Below, one piece after another: positions 25,006 through 32,843 of a DNA stretch of 64,000 bases. The translations under genes and the position numbers were made by a program. The notes below the pieces were generated by a model. That model was not told the origin of the DNA, searched no databases, and saw only the letters and a program-made list of their open reading frames with translations. The stretch lies in contig NZ_JGYX01000006.1 in the NCBI RefSeq assembly GCF_000741215.1, positions 57,889 to 121,888 on the forward strand, in the 5' to 3' direction. Positions within the stretch are counted from its first letter, which is position 1; every line of letters begins with the position of its first letter. This DNA is from Bifidobacterium pullorum subsp. gallinarum (GTDB taxonomy: Bacteria; Actinomycetota; Actinomycetes; Actinomycetales; Bifidobacteriaceae).

Positions 25006-26079
25006 ATGCGCAAGACAACGGTCTACGATGTGGCGGAGCGTGCGGGGGTTTCCACCGCCACGGTATCGTTCACGTTCCGCCGCCCGGACAAGGTCAAGCC
25101 CGCCACCCGCGAACGGGTGCTCAAGGCCGCGCGCGAGCTCGACTACGTTCCCTCGGCCAACGCCCGCGGCCTGGCCCGCGGCAAGACCGGTGCGTTGGGG
25201 TTGTATTCCTTCGACATGCTTATCGAACGGCCGCAGGGCAGCGATCTGGAGGATTTCGCCACCGAGGACATCTTCGAGCGTCCGGATGTGCTGGTGTACC
25301 CGTTGTATGCCGACGAAGTGCAACGTGGTTTCGAGGTGGAATGCTGGCATCGCGGCCAGACCGTGCTGTTGGGCACGGCGGTCTCGAAGCGGGACAATGG
25401 CTCGATCACCGATATCGCCGGCCGGGTGGACGGTTTGGCGCTGTTCCCGAACCGCGGCACGGATGACCTGCCGGTGGCGCGGTTGTGCCGCAGCATCCCG
25501 GTGGTGCGCATCGGCGAGACCGATGGCGAGTTGCCGTCGGCCGACGTGATCTGCGACAACGAGGGCGGCATCGAGGCACTGGTCGACCACCTGGTGGATG
25601 TGCACGGCGTCACCGAGATGTCGTTCATCGGCGAACTGGCAACCTACGACATGCATCAACGGTTCGAGATGTTCCAGTCGAGGGCGGCGGAGCGCGGCAT
25701 CGCCATGGGCCGCCCGCTGCTGGACGATTCGACCTCGTCCTCCCGGGAATGGCTGGTCAACCTGTGCGAAGCCATCGACGCCGAACAACTGCCGCGCGCC
25801 CTGGTGTGTGGCAATGACCAGACGGCGTTGGCGGTGATCGACCTGCTGCGCGATGCGGGGGTGCGTGTGCCGCAGGATGTGATCGTGACTGGTTTCGACG
25901 GCATCCTGGCGTCGGCGCTTGCGCCGGTGACGTTGACGACGGTACGTCAGCCGTTGGGAGCGATGGGGCGTCTGGCGGCGAAGCTGCTGGCCGAATGTGA
26001 CGGCATGCCGTGGGACGAACCAAGCGTGCACCGGATGCCGGTGAAGTTGGTGTTGGGTAACAGCTGCGGCTGCGCGTGA
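25006..26079 (+). CDS. LacI-family transcriptional regulator of the adjacent beta-glucoside operon
   Basis: A 357-residue regulator. The N-terminal helix-turn-helix is TTVYDVAERAGVSTATVSFTFRR (about 4-26), the hinge is YVPSANARGLARGKTGALGL, and a periplasmic-binding-protein-like effector domain follows, ending in VTLTTVRQPLGAMGRLAAKLL. It most likely represses the SBP-permease-permease-GH1 operon that starts 200 bp downstream. The promoter of that operon has three copies of a TCTACGCGGTT-like site, and the regulator's own promoter has a related GCGGTTA core. The start lies 7 nt after TAAAGT with AGAGGG very close, so the mRNA may be leaderless. Confidence 0.92.
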   Translation: MRKTTVYDVAERAGVSTATVSFTFRRPDKVKPATRERVLKAARELDYVPSANARGLARGKTGALGLYSFDMLIERPQGSDLEDFATEDIFERPDVLVYPLYADEVQRGFEVECWHRGQTVLLGTAVSKRDNGSITDIAGRVDGLALFPNRGTDDLPVARLCRSIPVVRIGETDGELPSADVICDNEGGIEALVDHLVDVHGVTEMSFIGELATYDMHQRFEMFQSRAAERGIAMGRPLLDDSTSSSREWLVNLCEAIDAEQLPRALVCGNDQTALAVIDLLRDAGVRVPQDVIVTGFDGILASALAPVTLTTVRQPLGAMGRLAAKLLAECDGMPWDEPSVHRMPVKLVLGNSCGCA

Positions 26080-26187
26080 CCGACGGTCGTATGGGGACAA
26101 GCGTCGCAGTGTCCGATCCACGGGGATATGTGTCCTAGGGTGGGCGTGATGCCCGATTTTCTGATGTCCTGATATTCGGCGTGTCGA

Positions 26188-26259
26188 AAATCTACGCGGT
26201 TTGACAAACATAAATCTACGCGATTAAATTTATATCGTAATCTACGCGGTTAGATTACG
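26188..26259 (+). promoter_or_regulatory. Promoter with three operator-like repeats upstream of the first sugar importer
   Basis: TCTACGCG(G/A)TT-like sites start at 26191, 26215 and 26241 (spacings 24 and 26 bp). The third forms the palindrome TAATCTA-CGCGGT-TAGATTA. A consensus -35 TTGACA (26201-26206) and a -10 TAAATT (26225-26230, 18-bp spacer) lie among them, so a bound repressor would cover the promoter. Confidence 0.7.
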
Positions 26260-26280
26260 AGAATGGTTCAAGGAGGAGCA

Positions 26281-27561
26281 ATGAAACATACACCGTGGAA
26301 AACCGCTGTGGCCGCAGTGGCCGGAACATCGCTGCTGCTCGGATTGGGCGCGTGCGGGCGTAGCGAGGACAAGCCCGCCGGCGCGTCCGAGGGCGCCGTC
26401 ACCAGCATCGATTCCGAACCCGCCACCGGTGACCTGACGGTCTGGGCGATGGGCAACGAAGGCGACCTGCTGGGTGATTTCGTCGACGGGTTCAAAGAGG
26501 AAAACCCCGACGTCAACATCACCGTGACCGCCATCCCGTGGGCCTCCGCGCATGACAAGATCCAGACCGCCATCGCCGCCGGCACCGTGCCGGACGTCAT
26601 CCAGATGGGCACTACCTGGATGGCCGACTTCGCCGATGCCTTCGCGCCGGTGCCTGAGAACTTCGATCTGAGCGACTTCTCGGCCGGTCCGCTGGAGGCC
26701 GGCCAGGTCGACGGCGAGCAGCTGGGCGTGCCGTGGTACGTGGACAGCCACGTCCTGTACTACCGCACCGACATCGCCGCGCAGGCCGGGTGGGATCACG
26801 CCCCGGAGACACTTGACGAACTCAGGCAGATGGCCGAGGACGTCAAGCAGGTGGACGGCGTGGAGAACGGCATGTACATCTCCCCGTCCGGCGCCGACTC
26901 CTGGCAGGGCACCCTGTGGGCGTTCTTCTCGTCCGGCGTCTCGCTGATGGACGACGAAGGCAACTGGACCCTGGACACCCCGGAGATGCACGAGGCCACC
27001 GAGTACATCGACGGCTTCTTCAAGAACGGCATCATCGGCACCAACCTGGACGTCACGCCGGGTGTATCCATCACCCAGTTCATCAACGGCCAGACCCCGA
27101 TCATGACCGGCGGCCCGACCAGCATCAGTCAGATCGCCGATCAGGGTGGCGATTCCGATTCGTACGCCACCGCCGTCATTCCGAAGGGCGAGAGCTCCAC
27201 CTCCTTCGTCGGCGGTGCCGACTTCGTCGTGATGGATGAGGCCGCCAATCCGGACGCGGGCTGGAAGTTCATCCAGTGGATGACTGAGCCGGAGACGCAG
27301 ATCGAATGGTACAAGACCGCCACCGTGCTGCCGTCGTCGCAGTCGGCCTGGGAGGATGAAACCCTCGCCGGCGACGAGAAGCTGGCCGCCTACGGCGAGC
27401 AGCTCAAGAGCACGCAGGCCCCGCCGGCCGTGCCGACCTGGGCACAGGTGTCCGCCGCGGGCGATCGCATCATGGAACAGATCTACAAGGGACAGCTCAC
27501 GGTCGATGAGGGGTTGAAGAACCTGCAGGCCGAAGCCGAGTCGATCGGAACCGGTGAGTGA
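26281..27561 (+). CDS. ABC transporter sugar-binding lipoprotein (first importer)
   Basis: A 426-residue family 1 extracellular solute-binding protein. The signal peptide ends in a lipobox GLGAC with the lipidated Cys at residue 25. The mature part begins with the typical DLTVWAMGNEGDLLGDFVDGFKEENPDVNITV, and contains IPWASAHDKIQTAIAAGTVPDVIQMGTTW and GNxPIMTGGPTS-like elements. Start: ATG at 26281 with AAGGAGG 6 nt upstream. It is the first gene of an operon with two permeases and a GH1 beta-glucosidase, so a beta-glucoside (for example gentiobiose or cellobiose) is the likely ligand. That is inference from context. Confidence 0.92.
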   Translation: MKHTPWKTAVAAVAGTSLLLGLGACGRSEDKPAGASEGAVTSIDSEPATGDLTVWAMGNEGDLLGDFVDGFKEENPDVNITVTAIPWASAHDKIQTAIAAGTVPDVIQMGTTWMADFADAFAPVPENFDLSDFSAGPLEAGQVDGEQLGVPWYVDSHVLYYRTDIAAQAGWDHAPETLDELRQMAEDVKQVDGVENGMYISPSGADSWQGTLWAFFSSGVSLMDDEGNWTLDTPEMHEATEYIDGFFKNGIIGTNLDVTPGVSITQFINGQTPIMTGGPTSISQIADQGGDSDSYATAVIPKGESSTSFVGGADFVVMDEAANPDAGWKFIQWMTEPETQIEWYKTATVLPSSQSAWEDETLAGDEKLAAYGEQLKSTQAPPAVPTWAQVSAAGDRIMEQIYKGQLTVDEGLKNLQAEAESIGTGE

Positions 27562-28484
27562 CGATGGGCAAGCGTGCTCGTCGTGGGGCTGAGGGCGGCT
27601 GCAACGGCGCCCTCAGCCGCCGCCAGGCGCTAATCGCCTGGGGGTTCTGCCTTCCCTTCGTGCTGGTCTTCGGCGTGTTCATGCTGGTGCCGCTGCTCTC
27701 CTCGATGGGCATGTCGTTCACCGACATCACCTCGCGGGACCTGCGCACGCCGTTCAACGTGAACATCGTCGGGTTCGACAACTACGTCACGCTGCTCACC
27801 GATCCCCGGTTCCACAAGGCGTTGCTGACCACGGCGATCTTCGTCATCGTCGGCCTGCCGATCACCATCGCCATCGCCATGGCGTTCGCCGTGGCCCTGA
27901 ACAAGGGACTCAAGCACCTCAACGCCTTCTTCCGCGCCGTGTTCTACGCGCCGGTCGTCGCCAGCGTCGTCGCGGTCTCGGTGGTTTGGCGGTACATCCT
28001 GCAGGACGACGGCCTGCTGAACTCGTTGCTGGCCGTCTTCGGCATCGACGGCCCCGACTGGCTGCACGACACCAGGTTCGCCCTGCCGGCGCTGATGATC
28101 ATGACGATCTGGCGCAACATGGGCACCCTGATGATCATCTTCCTGGCCGGCCTGCAGGCCATCCCCACCGAACTCAAGGAGGCCGCGGCGGTGGACGGCG
28201 CCGGCAAGTGGCGCACCTTCACCAGCATCACCCTGCCGCTGATGAAGCCCACGATCCTGCTGGGCGCCGTGCTCATCTCGGTGGCCTACCTGCAGTTCTT
28301 CGAGGAATCGTTCGTCATGACGCAGGGCGGGCCGCTCGACTCGACGCTGTCGGCCGCCTACTACGTCTACCAGCAGTTCGGATTCGGACGCTACGGCATC
28401 GCCTCGGCCGCCAGCTGGGTGCTGTTCATCATCATCGCGGTGGTGAGCGTGCTGCAGTTCCGCATCCTCGGATCCGATGAGTGA
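27558..28484 (+). CDS. ABC sugar transporter permease, MalF type
   Basis: A 308-residue permease with six predicted helices and the EAA loop ELKEAAAVDGAGKWRTFTSITLPLMKPT, which contacts the ATPase. A GTG start overlaps the binding-protein stop by 4 bp; an ATG at 27564 with GGTGAG upstream is equally plausible. No ATPase gene follows, so the MsmK-type ATPase at 22 kb probably serves it. Confidence 0.9.
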   Translation: MTMGKRARRGAEGGCNGALSRRQALIAWGFCLPFVLVFGVFMLVPLLSSMGMSFTDITSRDLRTPFNVNIVGFDNYVTLLTDPRFHKALLTTAIFVIVGLPITIAIAMAFAVALNKGLKHLNAFFRAVFYAPVVASVVAVSVVWRYILQDDGLLNSLLAVFGIDGPDWLHDTRFALPALMIMTIWRNMGTLMIIFLAGLQAIPTELKEAAAVDGAGKWRTFTSITLPLMKPTILLGAVLISVAYLQFFEESFVMTQGGPLDSTLSAAYYVYQQFGFGRYGIASAASWVLFIIIAVVSVLQFRILGSDE

Positions 28485-28497
28485 AAGGGGAACGCAC

Positions 28498-29373
28498 ATG
28501 ACCGCAATGACGCAACCCGTCGACGTGCCGGAGAACCGCCCCTCGCTGTGGAACAGGTTCCTCAAGGCCCGTGGCCCCGTGTACTGCGTTTTGGCAGTGA
28601 TCGGCGTGGTGTGGATCTTCCCGTTCGTATGGATGGCCCTGGGCTCCGTCAAGACGCAGCGCGAGATCCTCGCCATCCCGCCCAAGCTGCTGCCCGAGCA
28701 CGCCACGCTTGAGAACTTCACCAAATGGTTCCAGGAGCTGAACTTCGGCTCCTACTTCAGCAACAGCCTGATTGTGGCCGTCATCACCGTGCTGGGCAAC
28801 ATCGTGTTCTGCTCGATGGTCGGCTACGCGTTGGCCAAGATGAAGTTCGCCGGCAAGAACATCGTGTTCGGCGCGGTGATGGTCACCCTGATGGTGCCCA
28901 GCGTCGCCACGTTCGTGCCGTTGTTCGTCGTGGTCTCCAACATGGGGCTGTCGAACACGTACGCGGCGTTGATTCTGCCGTTCCTGACCCAGCCGATCGG
29001 CGTGTTCCTCATGCGTCAGTTCATCGCGGGCATCCCCGATGCGCTGATGGAGGCCGCACGCATCGACGGCGCGGGCGAACTGCGCATCTTCTTTCAGATC
29101 ATCCTGCCGCAGTGCGGTCCGGCGATGGCCACGCTGGCCATCCTGACGTTCCTGTCCAGCTGGAACAACTTCCTGTGGCCGCTGGTCGCCGCGCAGACCG
29201 ACGATATGTACACGCTGCCGGTCGCGCTCTCGCTGTACTCCACCGGCCAGAACGCCACGAACTACAGCGTGCTGCTCGCCGGCGCGGTGCTGATCATCAC
29301 CCCGATCCTGCTCCTGTTCGTCTTCCTGCAGCGCTACTTCATCCAAGGCGTGGCGATGACGGGCATCAAGTGA
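28498..29373 (+). CDS. ABC sugar transporter permease, MalG type
   Basis: A 291-residue permease with six helices and an EAA loop LMEAARIDGAGELRIFFQIILPQCGP. Start: ATG at 28498, preceded by AAAGGGG 7 nt upstream. An in-frame ATG at 28477, inside the previous gene, is less likely. It forms the heterodimeric channel with the MalF-type protein encoded just upstream. Confidence 0.92.
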   Translation: MTAMTQPVDVPENRPSLWNRFLKARGPVYCVLAVIGVVWIFPFVWMALGSVKTQREILAIPPKLLPEHATLENFTKWFQELNFGSYFSNSLIVAVITVLGNIVFCSMVGYALAKMKFAGKNIVFGAVMVTLMVPSVATFVPLFVVVSNMGLSNTYAALILPFLTQPIGVFLMRQFIAGIPDALMEAARIDGAGELRIFFQIILPQCGPAMATLAILTFLSSWNNFLWPLVAAQTDDMYTLPVALSLYSTGQNATNYSVLLAGAVLIITPILLLFVFLQRYFIQGVAMTGIK

Positions 29374-29394
29374 CCTAAGAAAGGCAAGGTTTCT

Positions 29395-30582
29395 ATGACA
29401 GCACTTTCCTACACGTTCCCGAACGATTTCATCTGGGGCGCCGCCACCGCGGCACACCAGATCGAAGGGAACAACGTGTCCAGCGACTGGTGGGCGCGCG
29501 AGCACTCACCCAACACCGATCTGAGCGAAGCGTCCAACGACGCCTGCGACAGCTACAACCGCTTCGAGGAGGACATCCGCCTGTTGGCGGCCTCCGGGCT
29601 GCGGATGTACCGGTTCAGCATCGAATGGGCGCGCATCGAACCGGAATGCGGCTGCTTCTCCAAGGCGCAGCTGCTGCACTACCGCCGCATGATCGACACC
29701 TGCCGCCAGTACGGTGTGGAGCCGATGGTGACGCTGTACCACATGACGCTGCCGCTGTGGTTCGCCGAGCAGGGCGGATGGCGCCGGGCGGACGCGGTGG
29801 AGCGGTTCCGGCGGTACATCGAATATGTGCTGCCGATTCTGCACGACGTGACCTGGGTGTGTACGCTCAATGAACCGAATATGGTGGCATTGACGCGTGG
29901 CGGCACGGAGGGCTCCGACTTCATCGCCGCGTCGCTGCCCTATCCGGATCCGGAGATCTCGGAGAATCTCGTCGCCGCGCACCGCAGCGCGCGCGAGGTG
30001 CTCTCGTCCGTTCCATCCATCAAATCCGGCTGGACGATCGCCTGCCAGGCCTTCCACGCCGTACCCGGATGCGAGGCCGAGATGGAGGCGTACCAGTACC
30101 CGCGTGAGGACTACTTCACCGAAGCGGCCGCCGGCGACGACTTCATCGGCGTACAGGCCTACCTGCGTACCTTCATCGGCAAGGACGGCCCGGTGCCGAC
30201 CGACCCGAACGCCGAACGCACGCTGACCGGATGGGAGTACTTCCCGCCGGCGCTGGGCATCGCCGTGCGGCACACATGGGAGGTCGGCGGGCATACGCCG
30301 ATCTTCGTGACCGAGAACGGCATCGCCACCGCGAACGACGCGCGGCGCATCGACTACACCTACGATGCACTCGCTGGCCTGCATGACGTGATGTCCGACG
30401 GCATCGACGTGCTCGGTTACCTGCACTGGTCGCTGTTGGACAACTACGAGTGGGGATCGTTCCGGCCCACCTTCGGCCTCATCGGCTGGGACAAGGACAC
30501 GTTCGAACGCCATCCCCGCACCTCGTTGGAGTGGCTGGGCAATGTCTCGCGCTCCGGCGTGCTGAGTCATCCCGCACGCTAG
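29395..30582 (+). CDS. Beta-glucosidase, glycoside hydrolase family 1
   Basis: A 395-residue GH1 enzyme. The N-terminal signature FPNDFIWGAATAAHQIEG is present, acid/base E160 lies in VCTLNEPN and nucleophile E307 in IFVTENG. The late YLHWSLLDNYEWGSFRPTFGLIGWD segment forms the glucose pocket. It is somewhat shorter than usual GH1 enzymes (about 440-480). There is no signal peptide, so it acts on substrate imported by the preceding ABC system. A glucosidase is more likely than a 6-phospho-glucosidase, because uptake is by ABC and not PTS. AAGAAAGG lies upstream of the ATG. It is the last gene of the LacI-controlled operon. Confidence 0.93.
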   Translation: MTALSYTFPNDFIWGAATAAHQIEGNNVSSDWWAREHSPNTDLSEASNDACDSYNRFEEDIRLLAASGLRMYRFSIEWARIEPECGCFSKAQLLHYRRMIDTCRQYGVEPMVTLYHMTLPLWFAEQGGWRRADAVERFRRYIEYVLPILHDVTWVCTLNEPNMVALTRGGTEGSDFIAASLPYPDPEISENLVAAHRSAREVLSSVPSIKSGWTIACQAFHAVPGCEAEMEAYQYPREDYFTEAAAGDDFIGVQAYLRTFIGKDGPVPTDPNAERTLTGWEYFPPALGIAVRHTWEVGGHTPIFVTENGIATANDARRIDYTYDALAGLHDVMSDGIDVLGYLHWSLLDNYEWGSFRPTFGLIGWDKDTFERHPRTSLEWLGNVSRSGVLSHPAR

Positions 30583-30604
30583 CGGTATCGCGTGCGGGAT
30601 ATCC

Positions 30605-30640
30605 CGGGGAGGGCCGACCATCGCGGGCCCTCCCCGTTTT
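30605..30640 (+). terminator. Terminator of the beta-glucoside operon
   Basis: CGGGGAGGGC (30605-30614) pairs with GCCCTCCCCG (30627-30636), followed by TTTT. A second inverted repeat, ATCCCGCACGC/GCGTGCGGGAT, overlaps the stop codon just upstream. Confidence 0.82.
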
Positions 30641-30668
30641 CATATTTGTGACCGTCGTATCGCGACCG

Positions 30669-31658
30669 TCAGTTCGCGGCGGCCTCGCGGCGGGCGCGGG
30701 CGACCGCGTACAGGCTGATGCCCGCGGCCACCGAGGCGTTGAGCGATTCGACCATGTCGGAGATCGGGATGCCGGCCACGGCATCGCAGGCCTCGCGCAC
30801 CAGACGGCTGACACCCTTGCCTTCCGAGCCTAAAACCACGATCAGCGGGTCGGTCTCGAAACCGGTTTCGCCGACCAGCGCGTCGCCGCCGCCATCCAGC
30901 GCCACGGCGTAGTATCCGCGCTCCTTCATGCTCTCGATGGCCTTGGTCAGGTTCACCACGCGGGCCACCGGCATATGCGCGGCGGCACCGGCCGAGACCT
31001 TCCATGCCGCGGCCGTCACCGAAGCGGAACGGCGTTCGGGCAGGATCACGCCGTTCGCGCCGAACGCGGCGGCCGAACGGATCACGGCACCGAGGTTCTG
31101 CGGGTCGGTCACGCCGTCGAGCGCAATGAACAGCGGACGGGCGGCCATGCGCGTGGCGGCGGAGTTCACGGCCTCCATCGCCTTGGCCTTCCTGTCGGCG
31201 GCCTCCACCAGATCATGCAGCGAGGAATACTCGAACGGCTGCACCTTGAGCACCACGCCCTGATGGTTGCTCGACCGGGCGATGCGGTCCATCTCCAGGC
31301 GGTCCGCCTCCAGCAGATGAAGCCCCTGCTGGCCCGCCAGACGCACGATGTCGAGCGTGCGGTCGTCATGTTCGATGCGCGTGGCCACGTACAGCGTGGA
31401 CGAGGGCACACCCACGCGCAACGCCTCCAGCACGGCGTTGCGGCCGATGACCAGATCATCCGAATCGGAGGTGAACTTGGCCGCGCGGCGGCGGGCCGCC
31501 AGACGCGGATCGGCCATCTTGCGGCGATCGGCCGCCTTCTTGGCCCGGTATGCCTTGTGGTAGACGCGATCCTCGGCCTTGGGCGTGGGGCCCTTGCCCT
31601 TCAGCTTGTTGCGGTGCTTGCCGCCCGACCCCTTGGTCGGTCCTTTCTTCATAGCCAT
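30669..31658 (-). CDS. rlmB: RlmB-type 23S rRNA 2'-O-methyltransferase (TrmH family, group 3)
   Basis: A 329-residue SPOUT methyltransferase. A basic N-terminal extension (Lys/Arg-rich, about 1-60) leads to the SpoU substrate-binding domain (VIGRNAVLEALR...). The knotted SAM-binding domain follows: LDGVTDPQNLGAVIRSA, VVLGSEGKGVSRL and ISDMVESLNASVAAGISLY. These three motifs are diagnostic. Likely target is a guanosine in 23S rRNA. I chose the ATG at 31658 because GGGAGA lies at good distance; the frame is open nine codons further. It follows the formate transporter gene by 23 bp, and the two may share a transcript. Confidence 0.92.
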   Translation of the reverse strand: MAMKKGPTKGSGGKHRNKLKGKGPTPKAEDRVYHKAYRAKKAADRRKMADPRLAARRRAAKFTSDSDDLVIGRNAVLEALRVGVPSSTLYVATRIEHDDRTLDIVRLAGQQGLHLLEADRLEMDRIARSSNHQGVVLKVQPFEYSSLHDLVEAADRKAKAMEAVNSAATRMAARPLFIALDGVTDPQNLGAVIRSAAAFGANGVILPERRSASVTAAAWKVSAGAAAHMPVARVVNLTKAIESMKERGYYAVALDGGGDALVGETGFETDPLIVVLGSEGKGVSRLVREACDAVAGIPISDMVESLNASVAAGISLYAVARARREAAAN

Positions 31659-31681
31659 GCGCACCATTCTCCCAGCACCCC

Positions 31682-32551
31682 TCAACCTGCGCGGTGCGGT
31701 TCGGCGTTCATGACGGCGAAGTTCAGACCGATCAGCACGCCGCCGCCCACGAAGTTGCCCAGCAGGATCACGCCGACCGCCGCGACCTCAAGCAACGGAT
31801 CGCCCACGCCGTGCAACCCCGCGATGAGGAACAGCACCGAGTCGGCCACCGAATGCTCGAATCCGAGGAACGCGAATACGAAGACCACCGTCACCATGAT
31901 CACGCATTTGGTGAAATCGTTGGTGAGCTTGCCGTTGTAGACCATCAGCATGCCAACGTTGATGCAGAAGTTGCACAGGATCGCCCGCACGAACAAATCG
32001 GCCACGCCGGCCGCCCCGGCCTGGAGGTATCCGGTCTTCAGCTGGACGGCGGCGACCATCTGTTCGAGCACCATGCCGTCGGTCACGGTCGAGCAGCGCA
32101 GCAGCGCCGCCACGACCAGCCCGCCGATCAGATTGCCCGCGAAGCACAGCGCCAGAATCCGCAGGGACCGCGCCCACCCGATGCGGTGATGGTAGGCGCC
32201 GATCGACACGATCATCATGTTCGAGGTGAGCAGTTCCGAGTTCGTGTAGAAGATGAGTACCAGCGCCCAGCCGAAGGTGACCGCGCCGAGCACGCGGCCC
32301 GCCGCCGGCGCCCAGGCCGGGGCTCCGGCCGTCGAGAACGCCGCGACGATCGCGAAGTACGTCGTGAAGAAGATGCCCACGAACAGGCCGGCCATGATGG
32401 CCCGCTGCAGGTACTTGCTCGTCAGCTCGCCGGTCATCGTCTTCTTGCTATCCAGTGCGTCGAGCACGGTGCTCACGAAGGTGCGCCCGGGGAACAGCGG
32501 ATCCACGGGCCGGGCGGAGGGTGTGGTGGGCGATGAGGGTTGTGCGTTCAT
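31682..32551 (-). CDS. Formate/nitrite transporter family channel
   Basis: A 289-residue FNT protein with six helices. Family patterns are AGLFVGIFFTTYFAIV, NSELLTSNMMIV, NLIGGLVVAALL and AILCNFCINVGM. Bifidobacteria make formate from pyruvate in the bifid shunt, so formate export or import is the likely role; nitrite is unlikely. No pyruvate formate-lyase gene is in the window. The start has no strong Shine-Dalgarno sequence. Confidence 0.9.
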   Translation of the reverse strand: MNAQPSSPTTPSARPVDPLFPGRTFVSTVLDALDSKKTMTGELTSKYLQRAIMAGLFVGIFFTTYFAIVAAFSTAGAPAWAPAAGRVLGAVTFGWALVLIFYTNSELLTSNMMIVSIGAYHHRIGWARSLRILALCFAGNLIGGLVVAALLRCSTVTDGMVLEQMVAAVQLKTGYLQAGAAGVADLFVRAILCNFCINVGMLMVYNGKLTNDFTKCVIMVTVVFVFAFLGFEHSVADSVLFLIAGLHGVGDPLLEVAAVGVILLGNFVGGGVLIGLNFAVMNAEPHRAG

Positions 32552-32655
32552 GATTCCAGTGTGGCACGCCGCGGCCGCATCCGGTCCGCGTACGGGTGTG
32601 AGCTATCTCGCAGTGGCGGGCGTCGGGGTGGCGCGGGGGTGACCGGAACGGGGCA

Positions 32656-32715
32656 GAAACCGCTGATATGACCGGTTTCCGTGGCTCGCACCGGGTAGAG
32701 GGCTTTGCTTATAAT
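32656..32715 (+). promoter_or_regulatory. Promoter region of the P-type ATPase gene
   Basis: TATAAT (32710-32715) is a consensus -10 about 130 bp upstream of the ATG, but no good -35 is present. Upstream, GAAACCG (32656-32662) and CGGTTTC (32673-32679) form a 7-bp inverted repeat that could be a regulator site. Confidence 0.5.
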
Positions 32716-32843
32716 GGCTGGGTATGCGTCGGCGGCAAAAGCCCCGGCGCCCATATCCGCGCAGTCGTGACTCGGCCGTGTGCGCACGCCGCCCGCGTCG
32801 GGAGGACTGAATACTCCGCGGCCTATTGAGGAGAACAACAACC

